From the NCBI RefSeq assembly GCF_021266465.1, contig NZ_CP089848.1:3100001-3164000 (forward strand): a DNA stretch of 64,000 nt, written 5' to 3'. Every line of letters starts with the position of its first letter. Positions within the stretch are counted from its first letter, which is position 1. The translations under genes were made by a program, and so were the position numbers. The DNA comes from Paralcaligenes sp. KSB-10 (GTDB lineage Bacteria > Pseudomonadota > Gammaproteobacteria > Burkholderiales > Burkholderiaceae_B). The notes beneath the pieces were generated by a model. The model was not told the DNA's origin. It saw only the letters and a program-made list of their open reading frames with translations, and did not search any database. Below, one piece after another: positions 16,447 through 25,995 of this stretch.

Positions 16447-17301
16447 TTACATTTTTTCAATCGAGGCTTTCTCATCCGCGGTGAGCTGCGGCTGCATGTG
16501 GTCCTTCACGGCCGTCAGCCAACTCAGGAACTTGGGCTGGTTCTTGTCGATGGCCAGGCCGATGTCGGACGCCATCTCGGTGCTGTCCTGGCAGTTGTTG
16601 CCCAAAGGCAGGGCATACAGGCCTTTCACTTTCTTGTTCAGCGCAATCCATGGAATACGATTGATAGGCGTTACATCGGCGCGATGCGCCATGATCTCTT
16701 CCACCGGGGCCGCCACACCACTGGCCACACCGCGCAGCTTGGCCTTCGGAAAGCGCGTTTTCACCCAGGCCTCTTCGCCGCCGCCCGTCAGATACGCCAC
16801 GGTGATGTCCGGCTTGTTGAAGTCGTCCACCGACTTGGCGTTTTTCACCTTGGGATTATCGGCCCGGCCAAATACGCACAAGCTGGTTTTCGAATAGGTG
16901 ACAAAATCCACCACCTTTTGCCGAGCCGGCGTTACCGACAGCGGCGAAATCGTCATATCAACCTGATTGGAAGCCAGCACCGGCACCTTGGTTTCGTGCG
17001 ACACCAGCACTGGCTGCAGCTTCACGCCCAGCAGCTTGGCGTATTCCTTCGACAGCAGCCAGGCCGGACCCGACCAGGCCTCGCCGCCGCCCTGGGTGTT
17101 TTCCACCAGCCAGGGCGGGTTCGACAATACCCCCACCTTCAGCGCCCCGGCCTTTTTAATAGCCTGGATGCGCGGGCTATCGGCCGGCGGAGTCAGCGCA
17201 TCGGCATGACCCACCGCCGGCAACGCCGCCAGCCCAAGACACGCCACCAGCGAATACCGCTGCGTAGCGCCCAATACCTTCCGTAGTGAAAACCGAGTCA
17301 T
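16447..17301 (-). CDS. Periplasmic solute-binding protein, family 3
   Basis: 284 aa from the ATG at 17301, with GGGAG upstream. Signal peptide through about residue 34 (LVACLGLAALPAVGHADA). SBP_bac_3 features: KAGALKVGVLSNPPW, DMTISPLSVTPARQKVVDF with the ligand-carboxylate-binding Arg, and EEIMAHRADVTPIN. Two cysteines in the mature part (SLCVFG, NNCQD) could form a disulfide. The family binds polar amino acids, but the gene sits beside sugar-acid catabolism, so the ligand is uncertain. Confidence 0.9.
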   Translation of the reverse strand: MTRFSLRKVLGATQRYSLVACLGLAALPAVGHADALTPPADSPRIQAIKKAGALKVGVLSNPPWLVENTQGGGEAWSGPAWLLSKEYAKLLGVKLQPVLVSHETKVPVLASNQVDMTISPLSVTPARQKVVDFVTYSKTSLCVFGRADNPKVKNAKSVDDFNKPDITVAYLTGGGEEAWVKTRFPKAKLRGVASGVAAPVEEIMAHRADVTPINRIPWIALNKKVKGLYALPLGNNCQDSTEMASDIGLAIDKNQPKFLSWLTAVKDHMQPQLTADEKASIEKM

Positions 17302-17402
17302 TCCTATGTCTCCCAATAAGTGAATCGTGATCCGCTTGCCACGGCTGGCCAGTTCGACCCGCCAGGCAGCGCTGAATTCTTGATTGGATTCTAGTATACA
17401 TT

Positions 17403-17427
17403 TCAGAAAAAGTTAATATTTTTCTGA
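17403..17427. promoter_or_regulatory. Perfect AT-rich inverted repeat upstream of the ABC operon
   Basis: TCAGAAAAA (17403-17411), 7-base loop, TTTTTCTGA (17419-17427), 102 bp upstream of the binding-protein ATG. It is 9-bp symmetric and could be an operator for the transporter operon. In RNA form it would also end in a U-run, so a weak terminator role is possible. Confidence 0.45.
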
Positions 17428-17507
17428 TCATATTTGTAAGGAGGCTCTTAAATTTTCGTAGAGAAGGGCCTTATGCCTGCCCGCTTCGGCCAACACATCA
17501 ACCCCCG

Positions 17508-17528
17508 GGGCGGCCACAAGGGCCGCCA
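17508..17528. terminator. GC-rich hairpin, copy 2 of the recurrent element
   Basis: GGCGGCC-acaag-GGCCGCC (17509-17527) directly abutting the stop of the waaL-like gene (minus strand). Same loop and arms as the copy at 55533. No T-run. Confidence 0.5.
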
Positions 17529-18785
17529 TTACGTGGAATTATGCTTACCCTCTTCATGTCGCATACAGGCCCAGAAGATAATCAAGGTCAACAGGAAAAA
17601 AAGCACCCCATTGTTGCGCCCCAAAATCACCTGGGTCATGCCGAACATAAAGAACGACACCATCAGGGAGGCTCCTGACACCGCCAATACCCGAACCATC
17701 AGACCGTCATGCCTTAGCCGCCGGCAAAAACGCCAGAACGCATAGAAGTAAAGGGTCAAAAGAGCCAACAAGCCAAACAAGCCTTGATGCAGCCATACTT
17801 CCAGGTAATTATTATGTGTGTTTGAAAGGCCGGACACAAACGGATCTATCTTCTTTTCTGCAGCCAAACGATCAAGCTTGGCGTCATAGTCTTTATAGCT
17901 CCAGCCCAGCAACGGTTTTTCGGAAATACCGGCAAGAGCCAGATGCCACGCGCCCAACCGAGCACCAACCGAGGTATCGGACACTTGCTGGTTTCGGTAC
18001 ATCTGAACTTCTTTCACCGCTTCATCGTATCGGGCTTTAATGCCCAGATCTGGCGCAAGCGACAACACCACACCAACAACAAGCAATAAGGTCACAATCG
18101 CATGTATAGTCCATTTGACGTTGTGCTTTCTGGCGAATGCAATGAAAAACAGAACCACCACCGGAGGTACGGCCAGCCACCCACCGCGTGTTTCAGAAGC
18201 AATAAAACTATAGAAGCCAGCCAGGGCACCCAACACCAAGGCAAGACACCAAAGCCAAGCATGGCGCCTCAGGGTACAGGCCCAAAACAAGCCGGCGATG
18301 CACAGCAACGCAATCATTAAGGCAATATCACCATAAGGTATTGCGCTAGTCACAAAGCCATCAGCACGAGCGATGCCCAGCCAATGCCGTTGCCACAGCG
18401 TAATTGCCACCGACGTTACGCCCCCCACAAACAGCCCCCCCCAGACAAACGACAGACTTGGCGGCACCCTAAGCAACAGAAACAGGACAGGAATTGCCAA
18501 TACATAACGGCTGGTTTGATCCAACGTCTTGAGTGGATTGCCGTGCAGCAGAAAAATAAAGGCAGAAATGAGGAAAATAGCCAGAAAGAGAATGGCTAAC
18601 GCTTTATCTTCCGCCAACAAAGAAAGATGAGGGCGCCTACATAGAAAAGCCACACTAGCCAGAAACAACAGCGCAGTTCCGTAGGAATAACCCGAAGGCG
18701 CCGACAACGTCAGTGCAAAAAACAAGAATGCACCGACGGAAGCTATTCTGGAGAGCCAAGTACCCGGTGAATCAATCGCTATCAT
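17529..18785 (-). CDS. O-antigen ligase family membrane protein (WaaL/Wzy_C)
   Basis: 418 aa from the ATG at 18785; a TTG at 18878 would add 31 mostly polar residues. About 11-12 membrane spans. A large periplasmic loop contains ETRGGWLAVP (conserved Arg), RLGAWHLALAGISEKPLLGWSYKD and SNTHNNYLEVWLHQGLFGLL. The H..YL motif in the second loop is the ligase hallmark. It transfers undecaprenyl-PP-linked O-antigen to lipid A-core. Located at the edge of the O-antigen locus, divergent from wzz; this location favours ligase over polymerase, and a separate Wzy candidate exists at 29318. Confidence 0.8.
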   Translation of the reverse strand: MIAIDSPGTWLSRIASVGAFLFFALTLSAPSGYSYGTALLFLASVAFLCRRPHLSLLAEDKALAILFLAIFLISAFIFLLHGNPLKTLDQTSRYVLAIPVLFLLLRVPPSLSFVWGGLFVGGVTSVAITLWQRHWLGIARADGFVTSAIPYGDIALMIALLCIAGLFWACTLRRHAWLWCLALVLGALAGFYSFIASETRGGWLAVPPVVVLFFIAFARKHNVKWTIHAIVTLLLVVGVVLSLAPDLGIKARYDEAVKEVQMYRNQQVSDTSVGARLGAWHLALAGISEKPLLGWSYKDYDAKLDRLAAEKKIDPFVSGLSNTHNNYLEVWLHQGLFGLLALLTLYFYAFWRFCRRLRHDGLMVRVLAVSGASLMVSFFMFGMTQVILGRNNGVLFFLLTLIIFWACMRHEEGKHNST

Positions 18786-18957
18786 TGTTGGTTCAAATCC
18801 ATTCTTGATGCTAAGCCTTAACTGACCTGCCCTCTGGGCAAGGGACGCATTTTGCACGATATGGGAGATTTGCGCCAAGCGCCCACTTAAGACGCTACCA
18901 AGATTAAGCAGCCGTCACAACACATTTTTCACAAGTATTTGCAAAAAAATAGTGCCT

Positions 18958-18963
18958 TATAAT
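18958..18963 (+). promoter_or_regulatory. Possible -10 box for wzz
   Basis: TATAAT (18958-18963) in the 234-bp region between the divergent waaL-like and wzz genes, 56 bp before the wzz start, downstream of an A-tract. No convincing -35 at 17 bp. Confidence 0.3.
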
Positions 18964-19019
18964 GCCTGAAAATGTAAGTCGCCGCTGTACCAGGCAATCA
19001 TCCCACTTCGGAGCACCAC

Positions 19020-20090
19020 GTGGAACAAAACGTCTCTCATTATCAACCGTCAGACGAAATCGATTTGCGCGATATCGCGCGAACGCTATGGGCCTCCAAG
19101 CTCTTGATTCTTCTTGTCACACTAGTTGTCACTTGTATTGCCGCAGTCTACGTTTTTTTCAGCACCCCGGTATATGAAACTTATGTCCAGACTCTCCCAC
19201 CTACAGCCAGCGGCCTATCTGGCTACAACATAGGCAGCCAACTTACGGGGGTGGCCATTAGCGGTATAACTCAGACCAATTCGTCCGCCGCCCCCCCCAG
19301 CATAAAAGAACTGAGCATTAAAGAAGCCTATAACGATTTCTTGCAACATCTAACATCGAATACAGTGCGCCAACAATTTTTTGAGAACGTATATCTACCT
19401 GCGCAGCGCACGACAACTGATCAAATCAACAAAGACAAACTGAAGAAACAACTAGCGAAAGCGTTGGCCATAACTTTACCCACCAAACCAACAGACAATA
19501 CGGTAAGGGTTAGTTTTGAAGGCACCAACCCTCAAACCATCGCGAATTGGGCGGATACGTATGTAGCGATGGCTATCAAAGCGACTCAGAAAGAACTCCT
19601 GAACGACTTGGCCGGAGAAGTCGCTTTACGCACACAAGGCATAGATGACCAAATTTCAACGTTGCGCAAAATCGCCTTGGTCGCGCGCCAAGATCGTATT
19701 ACACGCCTGAAAGACGCTTTACAAGTGGCCAAATCAATCGGTTTAGAAGTGCCTGCCAACTCAGGAAACCTGGTGACCTCGTACACTGGGGAAACGACCT
19801 ATTTACGCGGTGCCAAAGCGCTGCAAGCCGAGTTAGATGTTCTGGAAAAACGCAGCAACGACGACCCTTATATCGACAATCTACCCGATCTGCTAAAAAA
19901 GCGAGCGTTACTTAAGAGTATTGATCTAAACCCATCACATTTATCAGTGGCGACTATTGATCAAGCCGCCACTGTTCCTCAAGAACCTGTCAAGCCCAAA
20001 AAGCTCCTAGTATTAATTTTAGGAGTTATTTTAGGAAGCATATTAGGGGTTCTTATTGCCTTAATTCGGAAAATATCTAAGCGCCTCTAA
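19020..20090 (+). CDS. wzz: Wzz-type O-antigen chain-length regulator
   Basis: 356 aa, GTG start with GGAG six bases upstream. Two membrane spans flank a periplasmic domain: TM1 at about 28-48 (LLILLVTLVVTCIAAVYVFF) and TM2 at about 326-348 (LLVLILGVILGSILGVLIAL), the latter preceded by the P..P..P-like motif PQEPVKPKK. The periplasmic part contains coiled-coil helices (about 190-280). Sets the modal length of the Wzy polymer. The only plus-strand gene in this half of the locus. Confidence 0.88.
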   Translation: MEQNVSHYQPSDEIDLRDIARTLWASKLLILLVTLVVTCIAAVYVFFSTPVYETYVQTLPPTASGLSGYNIGSQLTGVAISGITQTNSSAAPPSIKELSIKEAYNDFLQHLTSNTVRQQFFENVYLPAQRTTTDQINKDKLKKQLAKALAITLPTKPTDNTVRVSFEGTNPQTIANWADTYVAMAIKATQKELLNDLAGEVALRTQGIDDQISTLRKIALVARQDRITRLKDALQVAKSIGLEVPANSGNLVTSYTGETTYLRGAKALQAELDVLEKRSNDDPYIDNLPDLLKKRALLKSIDLNPSHLSVATIDQAATVPQEPVKPKKLLVLILGVILGSILGVLIALIRKISKRL

Positions 20091-20098
20091 TGTATGCG

Positions 20099-20118
20099 AA
20101 AGTGGAGCCACTTTTCTT
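20099..20118 (+). terminator. Possible wzz terminator
   Basis: AAAGTGG-ag-CCACTTT palindrome followed by TCTT, nine bases after the wzz stop and before the convergent dehydratase gene. The loop is tight, so the working stem is about 5 bp. Confidence 0.35.
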
Positions 20119-20162
20119 GCAGCCCTACTTATCTCGAAAAATGAAAAACAATACCGAAGCCA

Positions 20163-21998
20163 TTACGTTTTCATAGGCTCGTATTCTGGAATCCAACGTT
20201 TCAATTCAATCCGAACTTGATCATCAGATACGGGCTCTGGTTCTGCAAGCCACTCTTGTATATAAGAGTAAAAGCCCTCTGGCACTGGACGTGAACGCGC
20301 AATGCGAAGTTTGGCATGAGGCGTTTCCAGCGTTTCTTCTGAATCAGCCAATAGTTCCTCATAAAGCTTTTCGCCTGGCCGCAGACCTGTAAATTCAATA
20401 CGAATTTCGTCTTCATCAAACCCAGAAAGACGGATCATATTGCGTGCCATATCCACAATTTTAACTGGCTCACCCATATCCAAAACAAACACCTCTCCCC
20501 CGTTACCCATCGCTGCCGCTTGCAGCACCAACTGAGCAGCCTCTGGTATAGACATAAAGTAACGATTGATTTCAGGATGAGTGACGGTAACAGGGCCTCC
20601 ATGAGCAATTTGTGCTTGAAACTTGGGTATGACACTTCCTGTGCTGCCTAATACATTGCCAAATCGCACCATCTGAAACCGTGTGCCCTGCCCCTGACAG
20701 TGCAATACCTCGCAAACCATTTCAGCCATACGTTTGGTAGCACCCATAACATTTGTTGGGTTCACCGCCTTGTCAGTAGAAATCAAAACAAAACGTTCCG
20801 CTCCAAAGCGCTGCGCACATAAAGCCACATTCAAGGTACCCAGCACATTATTGCGCACAGCTTGCCACGCGTTGCCAACCTCCATGAGCGGCACATGCTT
20901 ATAAGCTGCCGCATGAAATACAACATCAGGTTTCCATGTAGTGAAAATCTGTGTCATGCGCTGGCTGTCCTTGACATCACCAGCCAACGGAATAATATTT
21001 ATTTCAGGCCGATGCTCAGTAAACCACTGCTCGATCATGTATAGCGCAAATTCGCTAGCTTCAAATAACACGATACAGGCCGGTGAAAACCGTGACAGTT
21101 GTCGACACAACTCACTACCAATTGACCCGCCCGCACCGGTTACCAAGATCTGTTTACCCGTTAACATGGCTTGCACATGATCGTTATCAATATGTACCGA
21201 CTCACGGCCAAGCAAATCTTGAATTCTGACGGGACGCATCATGTTGATGGCAACCCGCCCGCTCATTAATTCCCCTAGCCCAGGCACAGTGAACAAGTGT
21301 GCACCTGCTCGAGTAGCAATTTTGGTTACTCGCTGGAGATCTTCGGCTTTTGCCGACGGCATCGCCAAAATTACATGCTTGGCGCTATAACGCTCCAATA
21401 TATCCGCCAGTTTTTCAGATCCCCCTTCCACTCGGCGGCCAGAAATCTCCAACCCCCACTTGGATCGATTATCGTCCATCAAGGCAACCACCTGCCAATC
21501 CGAACTTCTAGCCAGCTCGCGCACTAACATTGCCCCGGCCGTGCCCGCCCCAACAACCACAACAGGCTTACCCTTACCACGAACATCACCATACAGACGA
21601 TGTTCCTTCCATATGCGCCAAGTTGCACGCCCACCGCCCATTATCAGCAAGAGCAATAAGGGATACAGCAAAATAATTGATCGAGGAATCGACACATAGT
21701 CGCGTGCGAACTCAGTAAATAACAACAACACGGTCGCCGAGACAAAAACAGCCTTTAATACTCGTTTTAAATCTGGGAGACTCGCAAACACCCACATTCC
21801 ACGATACAAGGCAGCCCAGCGACATGCTATTAGTTGTGCGACCAGTAGTGGCAAAACCCCCCACCAAATGGAGTGTTCATATCCAACCGGCCAGTCAAAA
21901 TTAAATCGAATTAAGAAAGCACCGATCCACGCGACGAATACGGCAGCCAAATCAAACAAAAAAACAAGGGCGGAGCGAAACCCGACGCTTATAACCAT
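20163..21998 (-). CDS. Membrane-anchored UDP-GlcNAc 4,6-dehydratase (WbpM/PglF family)
   Basis: 611 aa. Four N-terminal membrane spans (to about 125), a first Rossmann motif VVVGAGTAGAMLVREL, then the catalytic SDR domain with VTGAGGSIGSELCRQL at about 290, HAAAYKHVPLME, and ISTDKAVNPTNVMGATKR, where the usual YxxxK tyrosine is replaced by Met as in WbpM/PglF. Converts UDP-GlcNAc to the 4-keto-6-deoxy sugar, the precursor of QuiNAc, FucNAc or bacillosamine. The downstream aminotransferase, acetyltransferase and PglC-like transferase point to a 4-amino sugar here. Confidence 0.92.
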   Translation of the reverse strand: MVISVGFRSALVFLFDLAAVFVAWIGAFLIRFNFDWPVGYEHSIWWGVLPLLVAQLIACRWAALYRGMWVFASLPDLKRVLKAVFVSATVLLLFTEFARDYVSIPRSIILLYPLLLLLIMGGGRATWRIWKEHRLYGDVRGKGKPVVVVGAGTAGAMLVRELARSSDWQVVALMDDNRSKWGLEISGRRVEGGSEKLADILERYSAKHVILAMPSAKAEDLQRVTKIATRAGAHLFTVPGLGELMSGRVAINMMRPVRIQDLLGRESVHIDNDHVQAMLTGKQILVTGAGGSIGSELCRQLSRFSPACIVLFEASEFALYMIEQWFTEHRPEINIIPLAGDVKDSQRMTQIFTTWKPDVVFHAAAYKHVPLMEVGNAWQAVRNNVLGTLNVALCAQRFGAERFVLISTDKAVNPTNVMGATKRMAEMVCEVLHCQGQGTRFQMVRFGNVLGSTGSVIPKFQAQIAHGGPVTVTHPEINRYFMSIPEAAQLVLQAAAMGNGGEVFVLDMGEPVKIVDMARNMIRLSGFDEDEIRIEFTGLRPGEKLYEELLADSEETLETPHAKLRIARSRPVPEGFYSYIQEWLAEPEPVSDDQVRIELKRWIPEYEPMKT

Positions 21999-22225
21999 AA
22001 CAATGGGCTATCCATTTAGACTAACTATTTGAGCGATTATGCAAACCCCATCAACCTTTGATGGAACCTAAAACAAATAACAGTCTGACTAATTGCATTT
22101 TAATCGGCGTTTAACTCGCTTAGCATGTCACAGGCCTTTCATTGCTAACCACCTAACACTATCTGCCAACGAATAAATCAAAAAACTGCATCAGATTGAT
22201 TGCATAGAAGACTTCATACTATTTA

Positions 22226-23401
22226 CTAATTTGTTGCTTTGGCCATTATTTCGTTCAATTCTTTACAAGTTTTATCAATTTCTTCTGTAGACAACGTAGG
22301 ATGCACTAAAAACATCAAACTGTTCTCTCCTAATTCACGTGCCACAGGCAAGCGCTCAACGGGACGCCATCCCGTATTATCGAACGCTTTTTCAAGATAT
22401 ACCTCGGAACAAGAACCCGAATATGCCGGCACTCCGCGCTTATTCAATTCCAGCAAAATTCGGTCTCTAGACCACTCAGATTTCAGCAATTTGGGCTCCA
22501 CAAACACGTAGCATTTGTACGCAGCGTGCTCGACTCCATCTGGCACAACAGGTACGCGTAGGCCCGCCAATGATTTTGCTGCATTCCATACTTTATTGCA
22601 GTTCTGTAAGCGCTTTTGATGCCATAGTGACATGCGTTTGATCTGCATACGGCCAATAACCGCTTGCATTTCGAGCATACGCCAATTCGTGCCAAAGCCT
22701 TCGTGCAACCATCTAAAACCGGGTGGATGCTGCTTGCTATGAACGGCATCCCACGACTTGCCATGATCCTTATAAGCCCACATGCTTTTCCATAAAGCCC
22801 GATCATTGGTAGTGACCATACCACCTTCGCCACCTGTGGTCATGATCTTGTCCTGGCAAAATGACCAAGCCCCAATATGGCCAATAGAGCCAACGGAACG
22901 GCCCTTGTAACGTGCACCGTGGGCCTGGGCACAATCTTCAATGACAAGCAAGCCGTGTTTGTCAGCCAAGGCCATGATCGGATCCATATCGCAAGGCCAG
23001 CCTGCCAAGTGCACGCAAATCACCGCGCGAGTACGCGGCGTCAGTACAGCACGAATCGTTTCAGCGGTGATATTCTGCGAATCTCGATCCACCTCCGCAA
23101 ATACTGGTACCGCGCCGATGTTGACAATACATGACACTGAAGCCAAAAAGGTACGTGGCGTGACCACCACTTCATCTCCCCTCCCTATCCCAAGCGCATG
23201 TAAAGCCACATCTAGCGCCACCGTACCATTAACTAAAGCTACCGAATAACTAGTTCCCACCCAGAGTGAAAATTCCTTCTCAAACTCTCGACATTCTTGT
23301 CCTGTCCAATAATTTACCTTATTAGACAGAACCACATCACGAACAGCGTTAGCCTCTTCCTCAGTGAAAGACGGCCATGGCGAAAACGGACTATTTAACA
23401 T
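22226..23401 (-). CDS. DegT/DnrJ/EryC1/StrS aminotransferase (PglE-like)
   Basis: 391 aa from the ATG at 23401, preceded by AGGA. PLP-fold features: NGTVALDVALHALGIG, DEVVVTPRTFLASV, ICVHLAGWPCDMDPIM, VIEDCAQAHGARYKG and SFCQDKIMTTGGEGG, where the Lys in QDK binds PLP. C-terminal YKCYVFVEP and RGVPA are usual. Expected to aminate the 4-keto sugar made by the dehydratase at 20163. It lies 97 bp downstream of the acetyltransferase gene in the same direction. Confidence 0.9.
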   Translation of the reverse strand: MLNSPFSPWPSFTEEEANAVRDVVLSNKVNYWTGQECREFEKEFSLWVGTSYSVALVNGTVALDVALHALGIGRGDEVVVTPRTFLASVSCIVNIGAVPVFAEVDRDSQNITAETIRAVLTPRTRAVICVHLAGWPCDMDPIMALADKHGLLVIEDCAQAHGARYKGRSVGSIGHIGAWSFCQDKIMTTGGEGGMVTTNDRALWKSMWAYKDHGKSWDAVHSKQHPPGFRWLHEGFGTNWRMLEMQAVIGRMQIKRMSLWHQKRLQNCNKVWNAAKSLAGLRVPVVPDGVEHAAYKCYVFVEPKLLKSEWSRDRILLELNKRGVPAYSGSCSEVYLEKAFDNTGWRPVERLPVARELGENSLMFLVHPTLSTEEIDKTCKELNEIMAKATN

Positions 23402-23497
23402 CAAATTTTCCTAAATAAAATACTTCACTATGCCCGGACAACGAAGACAAGCATCACAGTGCATATCGAACTTCTTACCCCTCTCATACGGGTTGCT

Positions 23498-24157
23498 TTA
23501 GTTTTTAGAAAATAGCTTCGCCGGATTACCAACAACTGTCCCCCCTGCTGGTACATCTTTTGTTACTACAGCTCCCATCCCCACAATCGCGCCACGGCCA
23601 ATCACCAGAGGTTTACCCGGCTGCCCTTGTTTGATTACCGCTCCAGCACCAATATATGCATGATCCTCGATCAATACGTTGCCATTACATTTCACTGCGG
23701 GAGCAAAAGTTACATAGTCACCAATTACGCAATCATGCGCTACATAGCTATATATATTTGCGTGAAAATAACGGCCTATCCGGATATTTGACGTAAGATT
23801 GACAAATGGACAAAGAATGACCCCATCACCTATTTGTACGTTATCTAGAACGATGACATTAGCAGCCATTACAGATAATGGTTGAACCCCATCATCCGAA
23901 CAACGAGCTGTCAATTTTTCGCGCACTATACTATTCGCAATTGCAAACACCATATAGCGCCGACTAGCCTCCAAACTAAGAAATTCAGCATATGTCAATA
24001 TGCGATGCCCGTTTATTGTGGCTACTTTTAGATTGTCGTCCACAAATAGCAACTGTGTCGCGGCTATCCCTTGCTGATGTAGTTGATCACGGACAAAGGG
24101 CATAACCTCACGCCCGAAACCACTTGCCCCATAAACGGCAAATACTGGCATATTCAT
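23498..24157 (-). CDS. Sugar O/N-acyltransferase of the NeuD/PglD family
   Basis: 219 aa. N-terminal UDP-sugar-binding Rossmann part (FAVYGASGFGREVMPFV) and C-terminal left-handed beta-helix of hexapeptide repeats (DNVQIGDGVILCPFVNLTS ... IGDYVTFAPAVKCNGNVLI ... AYIGAGAVIKQ), with acetyl-CoA-site ending GGTVVGNPAKLF. The catalytic His is in VAHDCVIGD. Completes a di-acylated amino sugar (QuiNAc4NAc = N,N'-diacetylbacillosamine type). GGAG before the ATG; start overlaps the sugar transferase stop. Confidence 0.9.
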   Translation of the reverse strand: MNMPVFAVYGASGFGREVMPFVRDQLHQQGIAATQLLFVDDNLKVATINGHRILTYAEFLSLEASRRYMVFAIANSIVREKLTARCSDDGVQPLSVMAANVIVLDNVQIGDGVILCPFVNLTSNIRIGRYFHANIYSYVAHDCVIGDYVTFAPAVKCNGNVLIEDHAYIGAGAVIKQGQPGKPLVIGRGAIVGMGAVVTKDVPAGGTVVGNPAKLFSKN

Positions 24158-24759
24158 TTATTCTCCTCAGATGACGACCCAGTAAACTTATGCATAGTCA
24201 CTTGACCAGTAGCACTAATCCCCTCACGTATCAAAACCTTTCTTACAGTCAAAAATAGAATCTTTAAATCCAACCAAAATGATCGATTATCTACATACCA
24301 CACATCTAGACTGAATTTTTCCTCCCAGCTCAGAACATTTCGACCATTTATCTGGGCCCACCCCGTTACTCCTGGACGAACCTCATGCCGTCGATATTGT
24401 TCCCGAGTGTACAAAGAAAGATACTCCATCAAGAGCGGGCGCGGACCGACCAGGCTCATATCCCCTTTCAATACGTTCCACAACTCGGGTAATTCATCGA
24501 TACTGGTTGCGCGCAAAAAACGGCCAAACGATGTTAAGCGCTCTGAGTCAGGCAGGATATTACCTGCGGTATCACAAGCCTCAAGCATAGAGCGGAATTT
24601 GATCATCTTGAAGGGCTTTCCATTCAGGCCCGGGCGAACCTGCCGAAATAATACGGGTGAGCCCAATTTGCGACGAATCCGCCAAGCGATAAAAACCATC
24701 ACTGGAGAAAACATAACTAGCGCAAGGCTGGATATAAGAATATCCAAAAACCGTTTCAT
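24154..24759 (-). CDS. Initiating undecaprenyl-phosphate sugar-1-phosphate transferase (PglC-like)
   Basis: 201 aa, the short monotopic PGT form. Re-entrant N-terminal helix (LDILISSLALVMFSPVMVFIA), basic patch FRQVRPGLNGKPFKMIKFRSM with the catalytic D-E region at RSMLEACD, then LRATSIDELPELWNVLKGDMS and LVGPRPLL. Transfers a UDP-sugar phosphate, most likely the bacillosamine-like sugar, to undecaprenyl phosphate to start the O-unit. ATGA overlaps on both sides. Confidence 0.93.
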   Translation of the reverse strand: MKRFLDILISSLALVMFSPVMVFIAWRIRRKLGSPVLFRQVRPGLNGKPFKMIKFRSMLEACDTAGNILPDSERLTSFGRFLRATSIDELPELWNVLKGDMSLVGPRPLLMEYLSLYTREQYRRHEVRPGVTGWAQINGRNVLSWEEKFSLDVWYVDNRSFWLDLKILFLTVRKVLIREGISATGQVTMHKFTGSSSEENK

Positions 24760-25991
24760 GGCTTGAAGTCCTTCTCCGTCAAGCGTGCGAAAACTTTCCC
24801 AAAATGGGCAACACCGACGGCTAGCGACAGTTTTTCCTTATAAAACCGCCTGCCGTTTTCCGCCATTACGGCACGCTCATGATCGCCACATGCCATTAAG
24901 GCTGACGCCGCATCGGCAATAGAGGATGGGTTTTCAGATTCGGCTATTTTCCCACATGCGCCTTCGATAACCAGATTGGCGGCATCACCATCCACAGCCA
25001 TCAAAATTGGCTTACCAACGGCCATATACGCTTGTGTCTTGGAAGGAATAGTGATTTTAAATAAAGGGTCCTTTTTAAGATGCACCAACAGCGCATCGGC
25101 CGCAGCAAGCAAACTACCCACTTCCGCCATAGGAACCGGTGGAATAAAAATAACATTCAAGAGTAATTTGTCTTTGGCCAGTTGCTTAAGCTTCTTAACC
25201 TCAAGCCCTCCACCCAAAAACACAAATACGACATTCGAGGCCTGTGCTTGCAGCAGCTCAGCAGCCTCCAGGACCGCGCTCAAGGCCTGTGCCTTACCCA
25301 TATTTCCTGCGAATAAAATTCGAAACTTTTCATTCGAAGGAAATTCCATCGGTATGGAACCCGCAGGCATCGTCAACGCGTCTTCCGCGCACCAGTTGTA
25401 GATTACATCGATCTTGCTCTCAGGCACTCCCCGCTCAATCAGCAGGCGCCTAAAGCCAGGTGACAACACAACCAGCCGATCGACCTTACGATATACCCAA
25501 CCGCAAACAGCAGATACAATCCTCAGCGCCTTCTCATTGGAAAACATGCCCGTGGCACGCAAAGTATCCGGCCACATATCCTGAATATCATATACAACCG
25601 GAATACGCCTAAAAAAACGTATTAGAGCTGCGGCGATTCCCACTGTCAGTGGGGGATGGTATGCATAAATAATTTGCGCGCGTTTAGCGAAAAACAAACC
25701 ATAGAACAAGGCTGCCGTGGCAAAGCTCATGTAATTTAAAATACGCCCGATCGCTCCCGAGTCATGACCTGGGTAAAGAGGCACACGAGTTATATCCACC
25801 CCATCGATTTTCTCGCGCTGAAGCAGCCTTATTTTATAACCAGGATAAAGCTTGCCCTGCGGATAATTGGGGAAACCCGTAATAACCTCAACGTCAAAAC
25901 CTTGCCGCACTAACTCACGCGCAAATACCAGTCCTTTAAAAGTAGGTTCGGGATCGAACCACTGAGTCAACAAAAGAACACGGGTAGCCAC
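24756..25991 (-). CDS. GT4-family glycosyltransferase (PglA/WbuB-like)
   Basis: 411 aa, GTG start with GAGG upstream. N-terminal LLLTQWFDPEPTFKGLVFARELV, central IYAYHPPLT and VYDIQDMWPDTLRATG, C-terminal GT-B half RILFAGNMGKAQALSAVLEAAELL and the E-x7-E-like SKTQAYMAVGKPILMAVDG. Often found beside PglC as the second enzyme; likely adds an L-FucNAc-type sugar to the lipid-linked first sugar, which is inference from the neighbouring wbjBCD set. Confidence 0.88.
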   Translation of the reverse strand: MATRVLLLTQWFDPEPTFKGLVFARELVRQGFDVEVITGFPNYPQGKLYPGYKIRLLQREKIDGVDITRVPLYPGHDSGAIGRILNYMSFATAALFYGLFFAKRAQIIYAYHPPLTVGIAAALIRFFRRIPVVYDIQDMWPDTLRATGMFSNEKALRIVSAVCGWVYRKVDRLVVLSPGFRRLLIERGVPESKIDVIYNWCAEDALTMPAGSIPMEFPSNEKFRILFAGNMGKAQALSAVLEAAELLQAQASNVVFVFLGGGLEVKKLKQLAKDKLLLNVIFIPPVPMAEVGSLLAAADALLVHLKKDPLFKITIPSKTQAYMAVGKPILMAVDGDAANLVIEGACGKIAESENPSSIADAASALMACGDHERAVMAENGRRFYKEKLSLAVGVAHFGKVFARLTEKDFKP

Positions 25992-25995
25992 TTCT

